A stretch of DNA of 64,000 nt from assembly GCA_947644305.1 (NCBI GenBank), contig CANRYS010000014.1:43035-107034 (forward strand), read 5' to 3'. This DNA comes from an uncultured Roseburia sp. (GTDB taxonomy: Bacteria; Bacillota; Clostridia; Lachnospirales; Lachnospiraceae). The position numbers and the translations under genes were made by a program. Positions 26,234-35,692 of this stretch are shown here, piece after piece. The notes under the pieces are model-generated. The model made no database searches. It saw only the letters and a program-made list of their open reading frames with translations, and was not told the origin of the DNA. The stretch's first letter is position 1, and every line of letters begins with the position of its first letter.

Positions 26234-26532
26234 ATCAACGTTCCTCCTGGAGCGTATCTGAATTTTTCCAGCCGATAATGCTGCTCATCATCCAGCTCTT
26301 TTATTCCATTTTTATATTCATAACCCTTTTTCCGATAAGTATCAGCTCATATTTTTACAGACAATAGGCTGTCCGGTTAAGGATGTGCCTATTTATTGTT
26401 TGCCCATCTTTCATTATTTCAATCGGCAGAATTTCCTCCGCTCTTCTATAGCCCATATTTGCCTCCCTAAAATTTACTTCAAGGAATAGCATCGGCCATA
26501 ACAATTACTTACTATTGCATAGTAAACCACTT
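26234..26532. other. Remnant-bearing gap
   Basis: On the minus strand, near 26350-26455, MGYRRAEEILPIEIMKDGQ looks like the start of a small CD3324-type regulator and stops early. Nearer 26240-26330 a frame reads GYEYKNGIKELDDEQHYRLE, a C-terminal scrap of an unidentified protein. Both are too short to be genes. Confidence 0.35.
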
Positions 26533-27411
26533 TTATAAATAGTCTAGGAGATTTAACTGAATATAACGGCTTTTCTCCTCAAAGCTGCATAGGTACTCAA
26601 ATATCTTATTATTGTCATGAACAATTCCGTTGTCCTCACATAGCTGATGAAATATTTTCATCAACATATCATTCCTGGGGCTGCTTATCTGGTACTGCGT
26701 GCCGTAAGTCTGAATATACTTTTCTTTCATATGGGGAAACAAACGGTCTAACTGGTTGTAAAAATACTCTCTGTTTCCCTCACGGAGAGTCAGCCCCATT
26801 CCAAAACAAATCACACCATAAACCTGGGCTTCGATGCAATATTCCAGGATCCCTCTGATATTTTTTTCTGTATCATTGATGAAGGGAAGTATAGGACTGA
26901 GCCAGACAACCGTCGGAATGCCTGCATCACGCAGTTTTTGCAAGACTGCAGCACGTTCTCTGGTTGTACTAACATTTGGCTCGATTTTTTTACATAAGTC
27001 TTCGTCATAGGTAGTTAATGTCATCTGTACGACGCATTTCGTTTTATCATTGATCGCTTTTAGCAGGTCTAAATCCCGCAGCACCCGGTCAGACTTCGTT
27101 ATCAAAGTAAACCCGAAACCGTATTGATCTGCCAGGGATAATGCTTTTCGGACATTTCCGATCTCCTTTTCCAGAGGGATATACGGATCTGTCATGGAAC
27201 CTGTACCCAGCATACATTTTGAACGTTTTCGCCTAAGAGCATCTTCTAATAATTCAATAGCATTTGCCTTAACTTCGATATCCTCAAAAGCATGATCCAT
27301 GTGATAGCACTTACTCCTTGAGTCGCAGTATATGCACCCATGAGAGCAGCCACGATATAAATTCATTCCATTTTTAATTGATAATATACTTTTCGCATTA
27401 ACAAAGTGCAT
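26533..27411 (-). CDS. SPL-family radical SAM protein
   Basis: 292-residue radical SAM enzyme of the spore photoproduct lyase-like group. The 4Fe-4S motif is CSHGCIYCDSRS (Cys22, Cys26, Cys29). GTGSMTDPYIPLEKEIGN and TLITKSDRVLRDLDLL are typical of this branch, which differs from true SplB by lacking the conserved Cys that donates hydrogen in a long C-terminal domain. The substrate is unknown; related proteins are common in gut Clostridia. It starts after an AAAGG site and stands alone at the edge of the decayed region. Confidence 0.85.
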   Translation of the reverse strand: MHFVNAKSILSIKNGMNLYRGCSHGCIYCDSRSKCYHMDHAFEDIEVKANAIELLEDALRRKRSKCMLGTGSMTDPYIPLEKEIGNVRKALSLADQYGFGFTLITKSDRVLRDLDLLKAINDKTKCVVQMTLTTYDEDLCKKIEPNVSTTRERAAVLQKLRDAGIPTVVWLSPILPFINDTEKNIRGILEYCIEAQVYGVICFGMGLTLREGNREYFYNQLDRLFPHMKEKYIQTYGTQYQISSPRNDMLMKIFHQLCEDNGIVHDNNKIFEYLCSFEEKSRYIQLNLLDYL

Positions 27412-28018
27412 GGCTTAATTGTTTTCACACCTTTCCTCCATAGTGGAACTTTTTCTATATATCCTTACTTTTCTTCTATATTCGCATTTTTGGGAATAAG
27501 CATAAGTCTGTTCCAGAATTTTCCGACACCTTAGATCTTTACTCTCTTCCTTTGTTCTGCTTATTTTCCAACTTCGCCACCCAGCTTTCAGCCGGCTGAA
27601 TTTCTATATCAAAAGATACATTTCTGCCCCATTGACAAATCCAGCTTTTTACTTTCGGCCCATGATCTGTCACCACAAATTATAATCCCAATCAAAAACG
27701 AGATTAAAGCAACTAAAAAATAATTTTTTCTTTTCATACCACCACTCCTCAATATATTTTTTCACTGATCCAACATCTTCTCTCAGATTATACCATCCTC
27801 CCCCCCTTATTATCTACAAAGTATTTCAAAAATCGTACAACTTCACAATTATATCATTGAAAACAGTGTATAAAAGAACATAAATGGGGAATCGTATTGA
27901 GACCATAAAATTTTTAATAAAAAAAATAAAAAAACAAATGTTATTTTTCAATATAATATGCTAAACTCAGATTAGATACATTTGAGGTTCAAAAAGTGTG
28001 CGAGAATGGAGGATGAAC
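27412..28018. other. Gap upstream of galK
   Basis: Holds the short broken gene at 27609-27737 and, near 27952-27957, a TATAAT that could be the -10 box of the gal operon; no good -35 is visible, which would fit an activator-dependent promoter. Confidence 0.4.
27609..27737 (-). pseudogene. Small exported protein, frameshifted
   Basis: Good GGAG site, then MKRKNYFLVALISFLIGIII, a signal-peptide-like start, CGDRSWAESKKLDLSMGQKC, and a stop. A frame change at the stop gives IEIQPAESWVAKLENKQNKG, which looks like real coding sequence, ending near 27540. So about 65 codons of a small secreted protein, interrupted once. Not identified. Confidence 0.45.
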
Positions 28019-29302
28019 ATGAATCGTGATGAGGTGACAAAGGAACTTAAACTGGGGCACTTCGATGACGCCCTTATTACATTATATGGGGACGATGAGG
28101 AAACACTGGCTGCACAGAGGAAACGATATATCAAGGCAATCAAGAGTTTTGAGACAATTTATCCAGAAAGCGAAGATATTTCCATCTTCTCTGCTCCGGG
28201 AAGAACCGAGATATGTGGGAATCATACGGACCATCAGCATGGCTGCGTACTGGCGGCTGCCATCGATCTGGATGCCATCGCCATCGTATCCTTTCATAAT
28301 GATCATGTGATCCGTCTCCAGTCGGTGGGATATGAACAGGAATTTATAGAACTGGACCATCTGGGTATACAACCGGAAGAAAAAGGGACTTCCATGGCAC
28401 TAATCCGGGGGATGGTTTCCCAGTTTCACGATATGGGGATAGAAGTGGGCGGTTTTAACGCATTTATCACTTCGGATGTCCTATCCGGCAGCGGTTTATC
28501 TTCCTCTGCCGCCTTTGAGGTGCTGATCGGAAATATCATTGACCGGCATTATAACAACGGCAGGGCTGGCGCAGTAAAGATCGCCAAAATGGGGCAGTTC
28601 GCAGAAAATAAATATTTTGGAAAAGAGAGCGGACTCATGGATCAGATGGTGTCTTCTGTCGGGGGATTTGTATTTATTGATTTTGAGGATACCACCGATC
28701 CTAAGATTGAAAAACACCAGTGTGACTTTGATAAGGGCGGACTAAAGCTGATTATCACAGACACCAAGGGAAGCCATGCAGATCTGACAGATGACTATGT
28801 ATCGGTGCCATCAGAAATGAAGCTGATCGCCGCGCAGTTTGGAAAAGCAGTTCTGCGTGAGGTGGAAGAAGAACAGTTTTACCATTCACTGCCTCATCTG
28901 CGAACCGTCTGCTCCGACCGGGCGATCCTGAGAGCAGCACATTTCTACGCGGACAATGCAAGGGTGGAAAAAGAAGTGGAAGCGCTGGACAAAAAAGATT
29001 TTGAGACATTTCTAAATCTGGTGCGCGAATCTGGAAGATCTTCTGCTGAATTACTACAGAATCTGTATTCTACAAAAAAACCAGTGGAACAGGGAATTCC
29101 CTTGGCTTTGATGGTGAGCAAAAGACTTTTGGGAGATGACGGTGCATTCCGTGTGCACGGCGGCGGGTTTGCCGGAACGATACAGGCCTTCGTCCCGGTT
29201 GAGCGAATCGAAGAATACAGGACAACCATGGAGGCATTGTTTGGGGATGACTGCTGCTATATATTAAACATCCGCTCTGAGGGTGGATATCAGGTTATTT
29301 GA
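28019..29302 (+). CDS. galK: Galactokinase
   Basis: First enzyme of the Leloir pathway: phosphorylates alpha-D-galactose to galactose-1-phosphate with ATP. 427 aa, a GHMP kinase. Seen: SAPGRTEICGNHTDHQHG (galactose-binding signature), the ATP loop SDVLSGSGLSSSAAFEVL, and GGGFAGTIQAF near the end. I start at 28019, 6 bases after GGAGG, rather than at the ATGs 6 and 21 bases earlier. galE follows 38 bp behind and galT next, so the operon is galK-galE-galT. Confidence 0.96.
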   Translation: MNRDEVTKELKLGHFDDALITLYGDDEETLAAQRKRYIKAIKSFETIYPESEDISIFSAPGRTEICGNHTDHQHGCVLAAAIDLDAIAIVSFHNDHVIRLQSVGYEQEFIELDHLGIQPEEKGTSMALIRGMVSQFHDMGIEVGGFNAFITSDVLSGSGLSSSAAFEVLIGNIIDRHYNNGRAGAVKIAKMGQFAENKYFGKESGLMDQMVSSVGGFVFIDFEDTTDPKIEKHQCDFDKGGLKLIITDTKGSHADLTDDYVSVPSEMKLIAAQFGKAVLREVEEEQFYHSLPHLRTVCSDRAILRAAHFYADNARVEKEVEALDKKDFETFLNLVRESGRSSAELLQNLYSTKKPVEQGIPLALMVSKRLLGDDGAFRVHGGGFAGTIQAFVPVERIEEYRTTMEALFGDDCCYILNIRSEGGYQVI

Positions 29303-29340
29303 CCATATTATCTTATATAATAAAACAGGAGGAATTTATC

Positions 29341-30336
29341 ATGAGTCGTATTTTAGTGTTAGGAGGGGCTGGTTACATTGGTTCCCATACCGTTTATGAG
29401 TTGATCGATGCCGGAGAAAAGGTTGTTGTCGTGGACAATCTCTTGACCGGTTTTAAAGAAGCTGTCCATCCAGAGGCAGTATTTTATGAAGGAGATATTC
29501 GTGACCGTTCTTTTATGGATTCGATATTCGAAAAAGAGGATATCGACGGCGTCATTCATTTTGCCGCCTGTTCCCAGGTCGGTGAGAGCATGAAAGATCC
29601 CCTTAAATATTACAATAACAACCTGTGTGGTACAGAAGTTCTTTTGGAAAGCATGGTGGCCCATGGAATCGACAAGATCGTATTTTCTTCCACAGCAGCT
29701 ACTTATGGAGAACCGGAGAGTATCCCCATTCTGGAGTCTGACCGGACACTTCCCACCAACTGTTATGGTGAGACCAAGCTTTCTATGGAAAAGATGTTCA
29801 AGTGGACTTCGCTGGCACACAACCTGAGATATGTGTCCCTGCGCTATTTCAATGCCTGTGGCGCCCATCCAAATGGAAAAATCGGAGAAGCCCATGATCC
29901 AGAAACCCACTTGATTCCCCTGATCCTGCAGGTACCCAATAATCAGAGAGACTATATTTCCATATATGGAAATGACTACGACACAAAGGACGGAACCTGC
30001 ATCCGGGACTATATTCACGTAAACGATCTGGCACAGGCTCATATTCTTGCCATGAAATACCTGTGTAATGGTGGGGAGAGCAATATTTTCAATCTGGGAA
30101 ATGGCGTCGGCTTCACCGTGAAAGAGGTGGTGGAGACAGCGCGAAAGGTTACCGAACACCCCATCCCCGCGAAAGAAGAAGCGCGTCGGGCGGGAGATCC
30201 TTCCACCCTGATCGCCTCCAGCGACCAGGCAAAGAAAATACTTGGATGGGACCCAAAATATGACGATCTGGACACGATTATCGACACAGCATGGAAATGG
30301 CACCGGACACACCCTCATGGCTATCTGTCAAAATAA
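29341..30336 (+). CDS. galE: UDP-glucose 4-epimerase
   Basis: Interconverts UDP-galactose and UDP-glucose using tightly bound NAD. 331 aa. Seen: the NAD loop ILVLGGAGYIGSH at the N-terminus, the catalytic YGETKLSMEK (Tyr-x3-Lys), SLRYFNACGA and RDYIHVNDLA. The ATG at 29341 follows CAGGAGG; an earlier in-frame ATG overlapping galK is unlikely. Middle gene of the gal operon, 27 bp before galT. Confidence 0.97.
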   Translation: MSRILVLGGAGYIGSHTVYELIDAGEKVVVVDNLLTGFKEAVHPEAVFYEGDIRDRSFMDSIFEKEDIDGVIHFAACSQVGESMKDPLKYYNNNLCGTEVLLESMVAHGIDKIVFSSTAATYGEPESIPILESDRTLPTNCYGETKLSMEKMFKWTSLAHNLRYVSLRYFNACGAHPNGKIGEAHDPETHLIPLILQVPNNQRDYISIYGNDYDTKDGTCIRDYIHVNDLAQAHILAMKYLCNGGESNIFNLGNGVGFTVKEVVETARKVTEHPIPAKEEARRAGDPSTLIASSDQAKKILGWDPKYDDLDTIIDTAWKWHRTHPHGYLSK

Positions 30337-30363
30337 AGAAGTTCACAGAAGGGAGGAACCAAA

Positions 30364-31851
30364 ATGATCAGTAGGTTAATAACTGAACTGGTATCCTATG
30401 GCATCACAGTAGGATTAGTTGCAGCAGAGGATCAAGTATATGTCACAAACCAGCTACTGGAACTGTTTGATGTGATCGACTATAAACCAGTTGAAATCTC
30501 CGAAAAACGTGAACTGGTGGAAATACTGGAAGATCTTTTGGACTATGCCTGGGCACAGGGAATCCTAAAAGAAAATACCGTGACCATGAGGGATCTGTTT
30601 GACACGAAGATCATGGGTAAACTTACCCCTGCGCCCTCTGTGGTCCGCGGACAGTTTGCTGATCTTTACCGTGTTGATCCTAAGCTCGCGACGGATTTTT
30701 ATTATAAATTCAGCCAGGCAACCAACTATATCCGCAAAGACCGGATCGCAAAAGACGAAAAATGGATAACTGAGACAGAATATGGCCGCATCGACATTAC
30801 GATCAATCTTTCCAAACCAGAAAAAGATCCCAGAGAGATCGCAAAGGCGGGACAGGCGAAAAAATCCGGCTATCCCAGTTGTCTGCTCTGTGTGGAAAAT
30901 GAGGGATACGCCGGCCATTATTCTCATCCTGCCAGGCAAAACCACCGTCTCATTCCCATCCAGTTGGACGGGGAGGATTATTTTCTACAGTATTCCCCTT
31001 ATGTGTATTACAATGAGCACTGTATCATACTTAACAGGGATCACATCCCCATGAAGATCAACCGCAGTACCTTCCAAAAGATCCTGGAATTTGTGAAGTT
31101 GTTTCCGCACTATACCGCCGGTTCCAATGCGGACCTGCCCATCGTGGGCGGCTCGATCCTGAGCCATGACCACTTCCAGGGCGGCGGCTATACCTTTGCC
31201 ATGGCGAGAGCCCCCTATGACAAAACCTTTTCCCTCAAAGGATATGAAGATCTCACAGCGGGCATCGTAAAATGGCCCATGTCTGTGATCCGTCTTCAGG
31301 GAACAGAGATGGAACGCCTGGCAGATGCGGCAGAACACATTCTGACATGCTGGCGGTCATACTCCGACGAAGGGGCCTTTATCTTTCATGAGACTAACGG
31401 CATCCCTCATAACACCATTACCCCCATCGCCCGCATGCGCGATGAGCTGTTTGAACTGGATCTGGTGCTCCGCAATAATATCACCACCGATGAGAGCCCC
31501 TGGGGCGTCTATCACCCTTCCGCTGACCTCCATCATATCAAAAAAGAAAATATTGGACTCATCGAGGTGATGGGACTGGCAGTGCTGCCAGCAAGATTGA
31601 AACAAGAAATGGAAGTGTTAGAAGATGCCATTTTAAACGGAAGAGATCTCCGCGCCGATGAGCGGATCTGCAAACACGCCGACTGGATTGAGGGATGGAT
31701 CGGAAACCATGAACTGAATCGGGCTAATATTCACGGAATCATTCAGGATGAGATCAGCAGAGTCTTCGTCAAAGTACTGGAATGTTCTGGTGTATATAAA
31801 CGGACGGAAGATGGCATGAACGCATTTTCCCGTTTTATTTCTTCACTTTAG
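30364..31851 (+). CDS. galT: UDP-glucose-hexose-1-phosphate uridylyltransferase (GalT, class II)
   Basis: Transfers UMP from UDP-glucose to galactose-1-phosphate. At 495 aa it is the long Gram-positive class II type, not the 350-aa HxHxH Zn enzyme. Family segments seen: TPAPSVVRGQFADLY, NYIRKDRIAKDEKW, CLLCVENEGYAGH, ILSHDHFQGGGYTFAMA and NGIPHNTITPIARM. GGGAGG lies 6 bases before the ATG. Its last 17 bp overlap the convergent sugar-binding protein gene, so the two operons read into each other with no terminator between. Confidence 0.96.
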   Translation: MISRLITELVSYGITVGLVAAEDQVYVTNQLLELFDVIDYKPVEISEKRELVEILEDLLDYAWAQGILKENTVTMRDLFDTKIMGKLTPAPSVVRGQFADLYRVDPKLATDFYYKFSQATNYIRKDRIAKDEKWITETEYGRIDITINLSKPEKDPREIAKAGQAKKSGYPSCLLCVENEGYAGHYSHPARQNHRLIPIQLDGEDYFLQYSPYVYYNEHCIILNRDHIPMKINRSTFQKILEFVKLFPHYTAGSNADLPIVGGSILSHDHFQGGGYTFAMARAPYDKTFSLKGYEDLTAGIVKWPMSVIRLQGTEMERLADAAEHILTCWRSYSDEGAFIFHETNGIPHNTITPIARMRDELFELDLVLRNNITTDESPWGVYHPSADLHHIKKENIGLIEVMGLAVLPARLKQEMEVLEDAILNGRDLRADERICKHADWIEGWIGNHELNRANIHGIIQDEISRVFVKVLECSGVYKRTEDGMNAFSRFISSL

Positions 31852-32842
31852 TATAGGGGAGGAAGATATACTTTTTATTTTGAAATGGGATATCTTCCAT
31901 CCCCTTTCCTGTGCCAATGGCTTTCGCCAGTTTTGCCATAGCTGTTGCCTGTCCTTCCTTATCATGGTATACGGTGCCGGACAGTTTTCCTTCCCGCACC
32001 GCTTCCAGGCCCACATCTGTGCCATCGATGCCAAAAAATAAGGGCAGCGCATTCTCTGTATAATTTAACTTCTGATAAGCATCCAGAGCGCCAAGAGCCA
32101 TATCGTCATTATTTGCCAAAACTAACTCGATATTGCCCTGGTGCTGGCTGAGCAACTGCATTGTACGGTTCTGCGCCTGGGCACGGTTCCAGTTGGCGAT
32201 GCCGCTACCCAGCTTCTCAAGTTCGATGCCATGTTTTTTTAAGGTGTTCACTGCATTTTCCGTCCGGATGATGGTATCCTGATGACCAGGCTCTCCCTCC
32301 AAAACCACAAACTGAATTTTACCGTCTTTATTCCGGTCTATCTTTCGATTGTTCTGAATCGCTTCTGCCGCCAGCTCCCCCTGCAGCACACCAGATTGTT
32401 CTGAATCAGCACCCACATAGTAAAGTCCATCCCACCGAAACATATCTTCTTCTACCGGTTCTCTGTTAAAAAAAATAATAGGCGTGTTATTTTTTCTGGC
32501 CAGTTCTATAATGTCCGACGGATCAGTCCGATCCACCAAATTGACACAGAGCACCTGACACCCCCCATAAATCATCTCCTCCACCAGATCATCCTGTATC
32601 TGCTGCGAGCCGGATGCCCCCCGGACTGTCATCGTGACATCCAGATCTTTTCCTCCAAGACCTTCCATCTTCTCCCGGATACAGGCGATAAGCTCATTCA
32701 TAAAAGTGTCGCTCTGATCATAATATGTCACTCCCACATGCAGCTTGTCCCTTGTCTTCGGGCTATTTTTTTCACAGGCGCCAAGAAACAGCAGGCTCAT
32801 GCAAAAAATGATCCCTGCCGCGCAAATCTTATTCTTAATCAA
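31835..32842 (-). CDS. Sugar-binding lipoprotein (galactose/ribose type)
   Basis: 335-residue periplasmic-binding-type lipoprotein: lipobox FLGAC near residue 23, then a type 1 sugar-binding fold (HVGVTYYDQSDTFMNELI, IIFFNREPVEED, YYVGADSEQSG, VVLEGEPGHQDT, ANNDDMALGALDAY). It is related to MglB at 40555 but shorter by nearly 100 residues, closer to the usual length. It is the last gene of the mgl/two-component operon, so it may deliver ligand to the transporter or to the sensor. Ligand most likely galactose or a galactoside, by context. Confidence 0.85.
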   Translation of the reverse strand: MIKNKICAAGIIFCMSLLFLGACEKNSPKTRDKLHVGVTYYDQSDTFMNELIACIREKMEGLGGKDLDVTMTVRGASGSQQIQDDLVEEMIYGGCQVLCVNLVDRTDPSDIIELARKNNTPIIFFNREPVEEDMFRWDGLYYVGADSEQSGVLQGELAAEAIQNNRKIDRNKDGKIQFVVLEGEPGHQDTIIRTENAVNTLKKHGIELEKLGSGIANWNRAQAQNRTMQLLSQHQGNIELVLANNDDMALGALDAYQKLNYTENALPLFFGIDGTDVGLEAVREGKLSGTVYHDKEGQATAMAKLAKAIGTGKGMEDIPFQNKKYIFLPYTKVKK

Positions 32843-32855
32843 ACTAAAACCTCCC

Positions 32856-33833
32856 CTACTGGCTCATTGTTAGAAGTATCTCCTGATTTTTCTTAGTAAA
32901 TAGCTCTTTTCTTCGAAGTACGGTAAAAGACAGGACCTTCCCCTTCCTATTGCGTGAGTATCGTCCCAGGTTCTTTGCCGCCTCCGTCAGACTCTGGTAT
33001 CCCCTGTTAAATTCGTCTGGCACAATGAGGCATTCTGCTATACCTGTATCCAGATAATAAACTGCTTCTGTGGAATTCCCAATTCCATAGATCAGTGCCC
33101 CATGAAGATCCCTCGCCGCCGAACATTCTCCCGCCCTTGTCAGACTGGCATCGTCCAGCGCGACCACCAGATCTGCTTTCGACTGGTTTTCCAGTAGATT
33201 ATGATCGGTCTCCTCACAAGAAACACAGACGGTCCAACTGATCTGGGCCCCCTTGCCCTGCAATGCATCCTCAAAGCCCTTTTTCCGTCTGATGGCCTCC
33301 GCCGAGTCTTCATCTTGTGCCACGATTCCCAATGTTTTTCCTTCTACATCTCCATTAAAATCCCGCAATACCTCCTCCGCCAGTGCCATTCCCATACGAT
33401 AATCATCGGGGCATGTGACTGGAAGCCGGGACTTCTCCCCATCCTCTGATATAGGATCACCCACAAGCATGATAGGAATCTTTTTAGAGACCTCTTTTAA
33501 TTTTCTCAAGGCATCTTCTCCCGGGACCGGCTGAAGGATTACCGCATCCACCCCATTGCCGGTCTCATTCATGATTATATTGATCTCTTTTTCCAGGGTC
33601 AGAACATCTCCCATACTGACAACAAATACCTCCACACCCTGATCTTCTGCCGCCATTTTCAGGCCATACCGGAAGGCAGACCAGCGGCTTGCATCCGGAT
33701 CTGGAATGATCACTGAGATCCGAGGGCGGTCTTTTCCACTCTGCTCTCTAACCATGATAAACGCCAGCATAATAACCATAGAAGCCAGCGCAATTTCGAT
33801 AATAATAAATAATCGTTTGCTGTTTAACATCAC
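32856..33833 (-). CDS. Membrane-anchored sugar-binding-like sensor protein
   Basis: 325 residues with a single N-terminal membrane helix (residues 8-27, LFIIIEIALASMVIMLAFIM) and no lipobox, followed by a type 1 periplasmic-binding fold (ISVIIPDPDASRWSAFRYGL, VDAVILQPVPGEDAL, DYRMGMALAEEV). It starts on the last base of the histidine kinase gene (1-bp overlap). Such anchored binding proteins next to YesM-type kinases are thought to present the sugar signal to the kinase; here this is inference from the gene order. Confidence 0.8.
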   Translation of the reverse strand: MMLNSKRLFIIIEIALASMVIMLAFIMVREQSGKDRPRISVIIPDPDASRWSAFRYGLKMAAEDQGVEVFVVSMGDVLTLEKEINIIMNETGNGVDAVILQPVPGEDALRKLKEVSKKIPIMLVGDPISEDGEKSRLPVTCPDDYRMGMALAEEVLRDFNGDVEGKTLGIVAQDEDSAEAIRRKKGFEDALQGKGAQISWTVCVSCEETDHNLLENQSKADLVVALDDASLTRAGECSAARDLHGALIYGIGNSTEAVYYLDTGIAECLIVPDEFNRGYQSLTEAAKNLGRYSRNRKGKVLSFTVLRRKELFTKKNQEILLTMSQ

Positions 33834-35692
33834 TATTTGTCCTGTATTCCCCTATTATTGATCTCATCTGCGCCAAACATAAACCCTTTTTCAAGGATCT
33901 TTCGGTTCTCATCGGTATAGGGCACTGCTGGCATGCAAATGGAAACTGTCGTTCCCTCATCCGGCTCACTTTCTATCACCAGACCATACTCTTTTCCAAA
34001 GAGCATTTGAATTCGGTTGTTGACATTGATAAGTCCCACACCGGAACCACGTTTATGAATCCGGTCACTATCCGTCAATACCAATTCAACCTCTTCTTCC
34101 GACATACCAAACCCATTATCCACCACAGAGAGAATGATTTTTTCCTCCTGTTTGCGCGCCACCACCCGGATCTCCCCAAAATCGTCCATGCCGCTTACCC
34201 CATAACTGATCGCATTTTCCAATAAAGGTTGCAGTACCAGCTTTACACTACAATAGGTATAGACATCTGGATCGACATCAAAAATGACAGTAAACGCATT
34301 CTTATAGCGGATCTTCTGAATATTCATATAACTCTTCGCATGCTGCAACTCATCCTGAACACGGATTACGGTCTGACCTCTGGAGAGACTGATGCGAAAG
34401 AGCTTCGCCAGTTCTGAGATCATAAAAACCGCATCATCGTTTCGCTCCCCCTCGATCATCCACGTGATGGAGTCCAACGCATTATAAAGAAAATGCGGAT
34501 TGATCTGGCTCTGCAGTGCATCCAGCTCACTCTTCCTTCTCTCATTCTGCTCCTTGACGATTTCCTGCATCAACTTGTCAATCTGCTCATAAGACCTCTG
34601 GATCGAATTTCCAAGGTGCCGGATCTCCTGAGAACCGCCGATGTAGATCTCCGGCTTTTCTCCCGCTTCATATTCCCTGACGGAATCATTCAGTTTTAAG
34701 ATCGGGCTGGAAATCCTCACGGAAACCAAACGATTGATCACAACGAGCATCATCGCCATCAAAAGGATGATCATAATAATAAAATAGCGGATATCAAACA
34801 TACCCTGGGTAAATGTAGAATCCGGGATCACACCCACCAGCTTCCACCCCGTATAACTCACTGTCTTAATAATCAGCTCCCGGTGCTCTCCCCCAAATCT
34901 TTCCCCGTAAACACCATCCTTATATGTGGCAGCAGCTACATTATTTTCTCGAAAGCTCCCACTGCTGATCTGCATCTGCTTTTTATGGTAGATGATCTCG
35001 CCATTGCTGTCACACAAATAAAAATACTGCCCCGTGTCCGAGGTGTTGGAATTGAGACGCTGCAGCATCCGTGAGACACCTGAGAAATCCATATCCACCA
35101 GCAGCACGCCGGTCACAGGAGCCCCCTTGTCCGTGAGATCCACCACACGGCTCAAAGAAATCACCCAGTAATACCGTCTGGTAGCATCATCAAACAAATT
35201 CTGGATATGAGGCGTGGAAAAATGCATATTTTCCATCGCCTCCATCGCTTTTTCAAACCAGGACTGATGAATCACATCCGGGTCTTCCTTCTGGGAAGCC
35301 ACTGGTTCCGCCGCCATCAAGCTTCCATAGTCATTATATATCGCGATGCTGCGCAGATGGCTTCGGTTTGCCTCATAGATGATATTCATCCCCTGCTGTA
35401 TCTTATTATCCTGAGCCGAGAGATCATTCTCCTTGATCACATTATAATAAACCGTATCAGATATCTGCCGCATGGCAATCAAATATTCCTCCAGCCTCTC
35501 CCTGGTCTGTTCCATCAGAGTCTCCGTATCCTGTATCATCTCCCGCTGGGACAGGGCAGAAAATTTAATATACATCACAACGCCCAGAATCAGCATGATA
35601 GAAATCGATATCAGGGAGAAGGCCAGCATGACCGTGGACTGCATCCCCTTTGGTTTTAATCTTCTCATATATTCCAAAAACTTAATCTTCAC
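33833..35692 (-). CDS. YesM-type sensor histidine kinase
   Basis: 619-residue membrane kinase. A first helix (about 19-40), an extracytoplasmic dCache-like sensor (about 42-290), a second helix (about 296-316), a HAMP segment, then the His_kinase domain with the phosphoacceptor in NPHFLYNALDSITWM and the ATP-binding N box (LQPLLENAISYG) and G boxes (DNGFGMSE, GSGVGLINVNNRI). It overlaps the response regulator gene by 11 bp. Expected role: sense extracellular sugar, with the two binding proteins downstream, and phosphorylate the AraC-type regulator. Confidence 0.93.
   Translation of the reverse strand: MKIKFLEYMRRLKPKGMQSTVMLAFSLISISIMLILGVVMYIKFSALSQREMIQDTETLMEQTRERLEEYLIAMRQISDTVYYNVIKENDLSAQDNKIQQGMNIIYEANRSHLRSIAIYNDYGSLMAAEPVASQKEDPDVIHQSWFEKAMEAMENMHFSTPHIQNLFDDATRRYYWVISLSRVVDLTDKGAPVTGVLLVDMDFSGVSRMLQRLNSNTSDTGQYFYLCDSNGEIIYHKKQMQISSGSFRENNVAAATYKDGVYGERFGGEHRELIIKTVSYTGWKLVGVIPDSTFTQGMFDIRYFIIMIILLMAMMLVVINRLVSVRISSPILKLNDSVREYEAGEKPEIYIGGSQEIRHLGNSIQRSYEQIDKLMQEIVKEQNERRKSELDALQSQINPHFLYNALDSITWMIEGERNDDAVFMISELAKLFRISLSRGQTVIRVQDELQHAKSYMNIQKIRYKNAFTVIFDVDPDVYTYCSVKLVLQPLLENAISYGVSGMDDFGEIRVVARKQEEKIILSVVDNGFGMSEEEVELVLTDSDRIHKRGSGVGLINVNNRIQMLFGKEYGLVIESEPDEGTTVSICMPAVPYTDENRKILEKGFMFGADEINNRGIQDK

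Noticed and set aside
29359..30318. 319-codon minus-strand ORF opposite galE
   Set aside because: Antisense shadow of a highly conserved galE; no recognisable motifs.
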